Shown one piece after another: positions 56,703 to 64,000 of a stretch of 64,000 nt of DNA (positions are counted from its first letter, which is position 1; each line of letters opens with the position of its first letter). A program made the translations under genes and the position numbers. The stretch is from Salinicola acroporae (GTDB lineage: Bacteria; Pseudomonadota; Gammaproteobacteria; Pseudomonadales; Halomonadaceae). Where the stretch lies: the NCBI RefSeq assembly GCF_003206615.1, contig NZ_PZJW01000002.1, positions 419,803 to 483,802 on the forward strand, written 5' to 3'. The notes under the pieces were generated by a model. It had not been told where the DNA came from. It saw only the letters and a list, made by a program, of their open reading frames with translations, and made no database searches.

Positions 56703-58226
56703 ATGTCACTCCCTGTCCCTCCTGTCGTCTTCGGCCTCGAGCCGCTCTCCATCGACGCGATCGACGCGCTCTCGAAGCGTCGAGTGAAATCTTGCCTCGA
56801 TGCCGATCCGCAATGGCGCGCGCGAATCGACCGGGGGGCGGCGGTCGTCGACGGCCTGCTCGACCGCGAGGGGCAGATCTACGGCATCACCACCGGCTAC
56901 GGTGATTCCTGCGTCACCGCGATTCCCCTGAACCAGGTCGAAGCGCTGCCGCGCCAGCTCTACACCTTTCACGGCTGCGGGCTGGGCCGCTTCCTCGACC
57001 CCGAAGCCGCACGGGCGGTGCTCGCGGCACGCCTGCAGTCGCTGTGCCAGGGCGTCTCCGGCGTGCGCTTCGCGCTGCTCGAGCGCCTTCACGCCTGTCT
57101 ACAGGAAGATCTGCTGCCGAGAATCCCCGAGGAGGGCTCGGTGGGGGCCAGCGGTGACCTCACGCCGCTCTCCTACGTCGCCGCCATGCTCTGTGGCGAG
57201 CGCGAGGTGATCTGGCGCGGCGATGTCCGGATGGCGGCCGATATCCACGCCGAGCTGGGCTGGGAGCCGCTGACCCTGCGCCCCAAGGAGGCGCTGGCGC
57301 TGATGAACGGCACCGCAGTAATGACCGCGCTGGCGTGCCAGGCCTTCGTTCGTGCCGAATACCTGCTGAAGCTCGCGACCCGCATCACTGCCCTCAACGT
57401 GGTCGCGCTGCGCGGCAATCCGGACCATTTCGGCGCGCGCCTGTTCGCGGCCAAGCCCCACCCCGGCCAGGGCCGGGTCGCGGCCTGGCTGCGCGAGGAT
57501 CTGGAGAGCGAGGCCGCCGCACCGCAGCAACGCCTGCAGGATCGCTACTCGCTGCGCTGCGCGCCTCACGTGCTGGGAGTGCTGGCCGATAGCCTCGGCT
57601 GGCTGCGCGGCTTCATCGAGATCGAACTCAACAGCGCCAACGACAACCCGCTGATCGACCCGGACGTCGGCGACGTCATGCATGGCGGCCACTTCTATGG
57701 CGGCCATATCGCCTTCGCCATGGACAGCCTCAAAACGCTGACCGCCAACGTCGCCGACCTGCTCGACCGTCAGCTCGCACTGCTGGTCGACAGCCGCTAC
57801 AACCACGGCCTGCCGAGCAACCTCTCCGGCGCACCGGCGGTGCGGGCGATGATCAATCACGGCTTCAAGGCGGTGCAGATCGGCGCCTCCGCCTGGGCCG
57901 CCGAGGCACTCAAGGGCACCCTGCCGGCCAGCGTCTTTTCGCGTTCCACCGAGTGCCACAACCAGGACAAGGTCAGCATGGGCACCATCGCCGCCCGCGA
58001 CGCCCTGCGCGTGCTCGAACTCACCGAACAGGTCGCCGCCGCGACACTGCTGGCAGCGCTGCAGGGGGTACACCTGCGCGGCGACCCGCTGCCCGGGCCG
58101 CTGGATACCATGGTCGCGACGCTGCGTGAGGATTTCGCCCCGGTGGCCGAAGATCGCGCGCTGGATGGTGAGCTGCGGCTTTGTCTCGAGCGGATACGGG
58201 CGCGCTATTGGTCGCTGTACTCATAA
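56703..58226 (+). CDS. MIO-dependent aromatic amino acid ammonia-lyase
   Basis: 507 residues (HutH about 510). The MIO cofactor triad is Ala149-Ser150-Gly151 in GSVGASGDLTPLSY; the catalytic Tyr60 lies in YGITTGYG. Deaminates histidine, phenylalanine or tyrosine to an unsaturated acid. The selectivity segment reads YTFHGCGLG and does not match the usual HutH SHAAG. No hutU, hutI or hutG is nearby, so it is not the histidine-utilisation enzyme by context. Monocistronic, with a hairpin after the stop. Confidence 0.88.
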   Translation: MSLPVPPVVFGLEPLSIDAIDALSKRRVKSCLDADPQWRARIDRGAAVVDGLLDREGQIYGITTGYGDSCVTAIPLNQVEALPRQLYTFHGCGLGRFLDPEAARAVLAARLQSLCQGVSGVRFALLERLHACLQEDLLPRIPEEGSVGASGDLTPLSYVAAMLCGEREVIWRGDVRMAADIHAELGWEPLTLRPKEALALMNGTAVMTALACQAFVRAEYLLKLATRITALNVVALRGNPDHFGARLFAAKPHPGQGRVAAWLREDLESEAAAPQQRLQDRYSLRCAPHVLGVLADSLGWLRGFIEIELNSANDNPLIDPDVGDVMHGGHFYGGHIAFAMDSLKTLTANVADLLDRQLALLVDSRYNHGLPSNLSGAPAVRAMINHGFKAVQIGASAWAAEALKGTLPASVFSRSTECHNQDKVSMGTIAARDALRVLELTEQVAAATLLAALQGVHLRGDPLPGPLDTMVATLREDFAPVAEDRALDGELRLCLERIRARYWSLYS

Positions 58227-58303
58227 CCTGGTAGGTAGGTGGTCACGACGAGATCAGCAAGGACACGACTGTTTACGTCCTTATCGCCCTATCGCATGGT
58301 CTG

Positions 58304-58334
58304 AAGAGAGGGCTTAACGCTCGCCCTCTCTTCG
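58304..58334 (+). terminator. Hairpin after the ammonia-lyase gene
   Basis: 11-bp perfect stem GAAGAGAGGGC/GCCCTCTCTTC with a 9-nt loop, 78 bp past the stop. Runs of T are weak (CTCTTT follows). Likely the transcription end of the lyase gene. Confidence 0.65.
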
Positions 58335-58392
58335 CTCTCCCTCTTTATTGCACCCGAAATCTCGAAACCCTGGCCGGTCCGCCGGCTGCGCT

Positions 58393-58459
58393 CCGGGTCG
58401 GCGCGCACGGACATCCTGTCCTGGCGCGCCTCTTTCGACATCCATGTCGAAAGACCCGG
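58393..58459. other. Three-way-junction-like folded element
   Basis: Outer arms CCGGGT (58393-58398) and ACCCGG (58454-58459) enclose two perfect hairpins: GGCGCGC...GCGCGCC with an inner GGACA-TCC-TGTCC, and CTTTCGACAT-CC-ATGTCGAAAG. Nearly every base is paired. It lies in a 492-bp stretch (58227-58718) with no gene. A REP/BIME-type genomic element or a structured RNA are the main options; I see no known riboswitch. Confidence 0.55.
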
Positions 58460-58718
58460 CTAGCCGCGAACCCGCCAGCACGCTTTCGAAGGTGCGGGCA
58501 GGTGTACCCAGCAAAAGTGACGCCCTCATATAAAAACCTTACCGGCCCTCGTAATGACGCGCACAAGGGCAGTAGATGCGTCGTCAGTCGTATCGTCGTC
58601 AAGATAGAGCTAGCCGCCCAGCCAACCACCCATAATAAAACCAACCTGCCCCGAGGTTATAAAACCCAGGACAAGCCGGTTTTCGTCATCACGCCAACGC
58701 TGGCGTCAATCCCTTACA

Positions 58719-61700
58719 TCATCCGACCCAGACACGCGCATTGCGGAACATCCGCATCCACGCGCCGTCCTGCTTCCACTCCGGCGGGCGCCAGGAGTTG
58801 GTCACCGCGCGAGCGACCCGCTCCGGGTGCGGCATCATGATGGTGACGCGGCCATTCGGCGTGGTCAGACCAGTGATGCCGGCGGGCGAGCCGTTGGGGT
58901 TGGCCGGGTAGCGCGTCGTCACCTGGCCTTCGTTGTCGATATAGCGCATCGCAATCTGACCGCTGGTCTGCATACTGCGCAGGTGGCCGCTATCCTCGAA
59001 CAGCGCCTGGCCCTCGCCGTGGGCGACGGCGATCGGCACGGTCGAACCGGCCATGCCGGCGAGCAGGATCGACGGGCTGTCCTCGACCTGGACCATCGAC
59101 ACGCGGGCCTCGAACTGCTCCGAGCCGTTGCGGACGAAGCGCGGCCAGCGCTCGGCGCCGGGGATCAGCTCTTTCAACTGCGAGAACATCTGGCAGCCGT
59201 TGCAGACGCCGAGGCCGAAGGTGTCTTCACGTTCGAAGAAGGCCGCGAACTGATCGCGTGCGGCGGCATTGTAGAGCGCCGACTTGGCCCAGCCGCCGCC
59301 GGCACCGAGCACGTCGCCGTAGGAGAAGCCGCCACAGCCGACCAGGCCCTTCATGTCGTCGAGGGTGATGCGCCCGGCGAGAATGTCGCTCATGTGCACA
59401 TCGACCGCCTCGAAGCCGGCATGATCGAACGCCGCCGCCATTTCCACGTGCCCGTTGACCCCCTGCTCGCGCAGGATCGCCACGCGTGGCCGTGCGCCGG
59501 TCTGGAGGTAAGGCGCAGTGATGTCGTCGTCGACATCGAAGGTCGGATTGGCCGACAGCCCCGGATCGCGCAGGTTGAGCAGCCCGTCGAATTCGCTCTT
59601 GGCGGACTCCGGGTTATCGCGAAGCGCCTGCATCCGATAACTGGTTTCCGACCAGACACGCTGGGTCATGGCCCGGGTGGTTTCCAGCAGCGGCTCCTCG
59701 AACAGCGTCACCCGGACCTGATCGTCATAGCGCGGTCGGGCAATGACGCCACAGGTCTCGAGGCCGGCCGCGGCCAACTGCGCCAGCACGAATTCGGTAT
59801 CCTGGCGGTTGACCTGGATCACCGCACCGAGTTCTTCGGCGAACAGCGCATCCACCGCGCCGACGGCATCGTCAGTGAGCCAGTCGAGCTTGATCTCGAG
59901 CCCGCCGCGGCCGGCGAAGGCCATCTCCAGCAGGGTCACGATCAGGCCGCCGTCGCTACGGTCGTGGTAGGCGAGCAGCTTGCCGTCGGCGTTGAGCCCC
60001 TGAATGACGCTGAAGAACGCCACCAGATCCTCGGCTTCGTCCAGATCCGGGCAGACGTTGCCGACCTGGCCGTAGACCTGCGCCAGGGCGGAGCCACCGA
60101 GCCGATGCTGGCCGCGACCGAGATCGATCAGGATCAGGTCGCTCTCGTCCTGGTCGAGGCGCAGTTGCGGGGTCAGCGTGCGCAGCGCGTCGGTGACCGG
60201 GGCAAAGCCGGTGATATTGAGCGTCAACGGTGCGGTAATGCTTTTCTCGTCACCCGCTTCCGTCTGCCAGGCGGTGCGCATCGACATCGAGTCCTTGCCC
60301 ACCGGCACCGCGATGCCAAGCTGAGGGCACAGCTCCATGCCCACCGCATGCACGGCATCATAGAGCGCCTGGTTCTCGCCAACGTGATCGGCGGCGCTCA
60401 TCCAGTTGGCGGAGAGCTTGATGTCGGAGAGCTTTTCGATCGGCGCGGCGGCGAGATTGGTGATTGCCTCCGCCACCGCCAGGCGTGCGCTCGCCGCCGG
60501 GTCGATCAAGGCCACCGGCGGGCGCTCGCCCATCGCCATCGCTTCGCCGGCATGGGTGTCGAAGCTGGCGGTGGTGACCGCGCAGTCGGCGACGGGCACC
60601 TGCCACGGGCCGACCATCTGGTCGCGGGCGACCTGACCGGTAATCGAGCGGTCGCCGATGGTGATCAGAAAGCTCTTCGAGGCCACGGTCGGCAGGCGCA
60701 GCACACGATCCAGCGCTTCCCGCAGGTCGAGATTGTCGAGCCCGAGGCCGGGCAGGTTGAGCGTGTGACGTTCGAAGCTGCGCTGCATCCTGGGCGGCTT
60801 GCCGAACAGTACGCTCATCGGCAGATCGACCGGATCGGCCTCGAAATGACCGTCGCGAACCGCCAGGTGGTGAGACTCGATCGCCTCGCCGACCACCGCG
60901 TAGGGGCAGCGTTCGCGGGCACACAACGCATCGAAGCGCTCGAGCTGCGCCGGCGTCACCGCCAGCACGTAGCGCTCCTGGGCCTCGTTGCACCAGATTT
61001 CCAGCGGGCTCATGCCCGGTTCGGCGTTGGGCACCGCGCGCAGATCGAACAGGCCGCCGCGGCCGCCATCCTTGACCAGCTCCGGCAGGGCGTTGGAAAG
61101 CCCGCCCGCGCCCACGTCATGGATGAAGGCGATGGGGTTGTCGTCGCCCAGCGCCCAGCAGCGATCGATCACTTCCTGGGCGCGTCGCTCCATCTCCGGG
61201 TTGTCGCGCTGCACCGAGGCGAAGTCGAGGTCCTCGCTGGAGGCACCCGACGCCATCGACGACGCCGCGCCGCCGCCGAGGCCGATCAGCATCGCCGGGC
61301 CGCCCATCACGATCAGTTTGGCGCCGATGGGAATCTCGCCCTTGAGCACGTGAGCGTCGCGCACGTTGCCGTAGCCGCCGGCCAGCATCACCGGCTTGTG
61401 GTAGCCCCGGCGCTCGATGCCATCGGCGCCGACGGCATCGAGCTCGAACGTCCGGAAGAAACCGTTGAGATTGGGCCGGCCGAATTCATTGTTGAACGCC
61501 GCCCCGCCGATCGGGCCCTCGATCATGATGTCGAGCGCCGACTGAATCCGCTCGGGCTTGCCGTAGTCGAACGCTTCCCACGGCTGCACGAACTCGGGGA
61601 TGCGCAGGTTGGAGACAGTGAAGCCGGTGAGCCCCGCCTTGGGCTTGCCGCCACGCCCGGTGGCGCCCTCGTCGCGAATCTCGCCGCCGGCACCGGTGGC

Positions 61701-62633
61701 CGCCCCCGGATGCGGCGCGATGGCCGTCGGGTGGTTGTGGGTCTCCACCTTCATCAGGATGTGGATCGGTTCCCGGGTCGCGCCGTAGACCTGGTCGTCA
61801 GGCGAGGGGAAGAAACGGCCCGCCGTCGACCCTTCGATGATCGCGGCGTTGTCGCTGTAGGCCGAGAGCACCTTGTCGCCGGACTGCTCGAAGGTGTTCT
61901 TGATCATCTTGAACAGCGAGTGGCTCTGCGGCTCGCCGTCGATCACCCAGTCGGCGTTGAAGATCTTGTGACGGCAGTGCTCGGAGTTGGCCTGAGCGAA
62001 CATCATCAGCTCGACGTCCGTCGGATTGCGACCCAGCGCCTTGAACGCCTCGACCAGATAGTCGATCTCGTCTTCCGCCAGGGCCAGGCCGAGCTGGCTA
62101 TTGGCATCCGCCAGCGCCGGGCGTCCGCCCTCGATCACGTCGATGGTCGCCAGCGGTGCCGGCTGGTGATGGGAGAACAGCTTGGCGGCATCGCTGGCGT
62201 CGTACAGCACGGTTTCCGTCATGCGGTCATGCAGACGCGAGACCAGGATGGCGTAGGCGTCGGCAGTCGGCGCGCTTTTCAGCGTCAGTCGATAGGCGAT
62301 GCCGCGCTCGATGCGTGCCACCTGCTCGAGCCCGCAATTGTGGGCGATGTCGGTCGCCTTGGATGACCACGGCGAGATCGTGCCGATACGGGGCACGACC
62401 AGAAACAGATGCCCCTCGGGCGGTGTGCCCCGTCCGGGTTCGGCACCATGGCCATAGTCCAGCAGCCGCTCCAGTACCCGATGTGCTTCATCGTCGAGCT
62501 CGTCATGGTGGTCGACGAAATGAACGTAGTGCGCCTTGAGGGACTCGACTTCGGGAACGGCGGCGCGAAGATCGGCGAGCAGTTTGGCGTGACGGAATGC
62601 AGATAGCGCGGGGGCGCCTTGCAATTCGAGCAT
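58719..62633 (-). CDS. purL: Phosphoribosylformylglycinamidine synthase
   Basis: 1304 residues (E. coli PurL 1295). N-terminal domain opening [14 protein letters not shown], two AIR-synthase-like ATP-binding halves ([29 protein letters not shown]), and a C-terminal glutaminase with nucleophile Cys in [12 protein letters not shown] and His in MPHPERVAR. It converts FGAR to FGAM using glutamine. I take the ATG at 62633, with GGAGG 11 bp upstream, over the longer start at 62669. Confidence 0.97.
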   Translation of the reverse strand: MLELQGAPALSAFRHAKLLADLRAAVPEVESLKAHYVHFVDHHDELDDEAHRVLERLLDYGHGAEPGRGTPPEGHLFLVVPRIGTISPWSSKATDIAHNCGLEQVARIERGIAYRLTLKSAPTADAYAILVSRLHDRMTETVLYDASDAAKLFSHHQPAPLATIDVIEGGRPALADANSQLGLALAEDEIDYLVEAFKALGRNPTDVELMMFAQANSEHCRHKIFNADWVIDGEPQSHSLFKMIKNTFEQSGDKVLSAYSDNAAIIEGSTAGRFFPSPDDQVYGATREPIHILMKVETHNHPTAIAPHPGAATGAGGEIRDEGATGRGGKPKAGLTGFTVSNLRIPEFVQPWEAFDYGKPERIQSALDIMIEGPIGGAAFNNEFGRPNLNGFFRTFELDAVGADGIERRGYHKPVMLAGGYGNVRDAHVLKGEIPIGAKLIVMGGPAMLIGLGGGAASSMASGASSEDLDFASVQRDNPEMERRAQEVIDRCWALGDDNPIAFIHDVGAGGLSNALPELVKDGGRGGLFDLRAVPNAEPGMSPLEIWCNEAQERYVLAVTPAQLERFDALCARERCPYAVVGEAIESHHLAVRDGHFEADPVDLPMSVLFGKPPRMQRSFERHTLNLPGLGLDNLDLREALDRVLRLPTVASKSFLITIGDRSITGQVARDQMVGPWQVPVADCAVTTASFDTHAGEAMAMGERPPVALIDPAASARLAVAEAITNLAAAPIEKLSDIKLSANWMSAADHVGENQALYDAVHAVGMELCPQLGIAVPVGKDSMSMRTAWQTEAGDEKSITAPLTLNITGFAPVTDALRTLTPQLRLDQDESDLILIDLGRGQHRLGGSALAQVYGQVGNVCPDLDEAEDLVAFFSVIQGLNADGKLLAYHDRSDGGLIVTLLEMAFAGRGGLEIKLDWLTDDAVGAVDALFAEELGAVIQVNRQDTEFVLAQLAAAGLETCGVIARPRYDDQVRVTLFEEPLLETTRAMTQRVWSETSYRMQALRDNPESAKSEFDGLLNLRDPGLSANPTFDVDDDITAPYLQTGARPRVAILREQGVNGHVEMAAAFDHAGFEAVDVHMSDILAGRITLDDMKGLVGCGGFSYGDVLGAGGGWAKSALYNAAARDQFAAFFEREDTFGLGVCNGCQMFSQLKELIPGAERWPRFVRNGSEQFEARVSMVQVEDSPSILLAGMAGSTVPIAVAHGEGQALFEDSGHLRSMQTSGQIAMRYIDNEGQVTTRYPANPNGSPAGITGLTTPNGRVTIMMPHPERVARAVTNSWRPPEWKQDGAWMRMFRNARVWVG

Positions 62634-62906
62634 GGCGTGGAAAGCCTCCAGGACGGTCGAGGATCGCATTTGTCTCGTGCGAGACGGGCAGCAATGCCGG
62701 GATCAGGGCGACATGATACTGGAAAGCGACGACGCTCGCTAAGGCAACGCAACCGGCGCCGGCCGATGCTCCTGCAGAGCGTCAGGCCGTCCCTTCCACC
62801 AAAGCCGCGCCCCCGCCTCGCGGGACGTTTAGCGTGTTAGCCAATAGATGACAGCGGGACGGCGGCCGGCTATGGTGTGCCGTCACGCTCTCACCGACCC
62901 GACTGC

Positions 62907-64000
62907 ATGGCCAAGCTCCTGACACGTCTGCGGCGCGCACTGGTACTGCTGTTGGCGCTGACGATCGTCCTCTGCCCAGCTCAATGGATACCGCGTTTCA
63001 GCGACGGACTCGAGCCGATCCAGAAGCGCGGTTTCCTGCAGGTGGCGACACGCGGCGGGCCGATCACCTTCTATTCCGGGGGCCATGGCCCGACCGGCTT
63101 CGAGTACGAGCTGATGCGCCGTTTCTCGGCGTCGCTGGGGGTCAGCCTGTCGGTCGACACCGAAGCCAGTATCGGAGGCGTCATCGGCAAGGTGAGACAT
63201 GGCGATGCGGACGTGGGGGCCGCAGCCCTGGCACTCGACCTGGACCGGGAAGGCATCCGCTACAGCCAGCCGATCCTGACGCTGCAGCCGCTGGTGGTCT
63301 ATCGCCGGGGGTTGCCGCCGGTACGCACGCTGAACGATCTTCCGGGGTTGCGGATCGGCGTCATTGCCGATTCCGGCAATGCCGCGGCGCTGCGCACGCA
63401 GCAGCGGAATCTGCCGGGGCTGGGCTGGAAGGAGGCCGAAGGCCTGACCATCGCCGATCTGATGGAGATGGTCGAACGTGACGATCTCGATGCCGCCGTG
63501 GTCTACACCCAGCAATTCAGGCTCAACCGGTTGTTCTTTCCCAATGTCGAGCGCGGTTTCCCACTAGGCAAACCCGTGAGTCTGGCCTGGGCCTTCTCGA
63601 CGAACCAGCCGATCGATCTGCTCAACGCCGCCAACGATTTCCTGGAAGACCAGCGTCGCAACGGTGAGCTCGATGGACTCGTGGGACGCTATTTCGGCCA
63701 CGACGATTATCTCGAATACGTTGGCGCTCGACTGTTCATTCACCATGTCGGGACGCGGCTGCCGCGCTTTGTACCTTACTTCAAGGAGGCCGCCCGGGAG
63801 ACCGGCTTCGACTGGCATCTGCTGGCCGCGCTCGGTTTCCAGGAGTCGCACTGGGAGGCCGATGCCGAATCGCCGACCGGCGTTCGCGGGCTGATGATGC
63901 TGACGCACCCCACCGCCGAAGAGGTCGGCATCGACAACCGTCTCGACCCGCGCCAGAGTATCGACGGTGGCGCCAGATACCTGCTTCAAGTCAAACAGCG
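62907..64000 (+). CDS. mltF: Membrane-bound lytic transglycosylase F, 3' part missing
   Basis: 364 residues in the window, running off the right edge. N-terminal membrane/signal segment (ALVLLLALTIVLCPA), then a periplasmic amino-acid-binding-like domain (GFLQVATRGGPITFYSGG) and the start of the SLT domain with catalytic Glu in LGFQESHWEADAESPTG and GLMMLT. It cleaves peptidoglycan to 1,6-anhydro products. Divergent from purL, a conserved gammaproteobacterial neighbourhood. Left untruncated E. coli MltF is 518 aa. Confidence 0.93.
   Translation, partial: MAKLLTRLRRALVLLLALTIVLCPAQWIPRFSDGLEPIQKRGFLQVATRGGPITFYSGGHGPTGFEYELMRRFSASLGVSLSVDTEASIGGVIGKVRHGDADVGAAALALDLDREGIRYSQPILTLQPLVVYRRGLPPVRTLNDLPGLRIGVIADSGNAAALRTQQRNLPGLGWKEAEGLTIADLMEMVERDDLDAAVVYTQQFRLNRLFFPNVERGFPLGKPVSLAWAFSTNQPIDLLNAANDFLEDQRRNGELDGLVGRYFGHDDYLEYVGARLFIHHVGTRLPRFVPYFKEAARETGFDWHLLAALGFQESHWEADAESPTGVRGLMMLTHPTAEEVGIDNRLDPRQSIDGGARYLLQVKQ

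Noticed and set aside
58827-62366. 1179-codon open frame antisense to purL
   Set aside because: Its His/Arg/Gln-rich, domain-free translation is the usual by-product of high-GC codon bias on the opposite strand; purL on the minus strand has full family conservation.

Overview
The window is GC-rich, densely packed gammaproteobacterial chromosome. Gene content and order point to the Halomonadaceae (Halomonas, Salinicola, Kushneria and relatives): a succinyl-transferase pathway operon with paired AruF/AruG subunits, a dapA-bamC-MBL-purC block, a PerM-TusA-BepA block, a full PQQ operon, and TRAP/TTT-style organic-acid catabolism. The genus is an inference; no rRNA is present. No phage, complete insertion sequence or CRISPR array was seen.

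Layout. 1-7.3 kb: the end of a DUF2848 gene, an amidase and a ureidoglycolate lyase-family gene; an MFS exporter and a TetR regulator that share an operator-like sequence; a CynX/NimT-type MFS gene; an NfeD-SPFH pair. 7.3-13.7 kb: the arginine succinyltransferase (AST/aru) operon astC-aruF-aruG-astD-astB, read leftward. 13.7-19.6 kb: a 143-bp MITE-like element, an SDR, a FabF-like synthase next to an HxlR regulator, two GNAT acetyltransferases, an acireductone dioxygenase-like cupin lacking most metal ligands, and trmO. 19.7-29 kb: ppiA, purC, an MBL hydrolase, bamC, dapA, bcp, perM, tusA, bepA and a serine hydrolase. 29.1-35.7 kb: three identical tRNA-Lys genes, rluB, scpB, scpA and pqqABCDE. 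35.8-37.7 kb: a superfamily 2 helicase.

37.8-55.6 kb is the most interesting part, an accessory catabolic island. It holds a kdgT-type permease and a LarA-family nickel-dependent racemase/epimerase with all three cofactor-making genes (larE, larB, larC). Then come an NRAMP-related permease lacking the DPGN motif, a DHDPS-family aldolase, a 5'-truncated DUF1537 four-carbon-acid kinase, pdxA2, an LtnD-like dehydrogenase and a D-2-hydroxyacid dehydrogenase. On the opposite strand lie a second, divergent LarA-family gene and a tripartite tricarboxylate (TctABC) uptake system; a DeoR regulator closes the island. A palindrome close to ATTGATYCGATCAAT lies upstream of each of its four transcription units, which argues for one regulon. 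My working model is uptake of C4 (or longer) sugar acids, C2 inversion by a nickel-pincer epimerase, and entry into DHAP through the DUF1537/PdxA2 route. The kinase appears broken in this strain.

55.7-64 kb: an unrecognised small protein, an ABM-domain protein, a MIO-type aromatic amino acid ammonia-lyase, a non-coding stretch with a strongly folded element, purL, and the 5' part of mltF running off the right edge.
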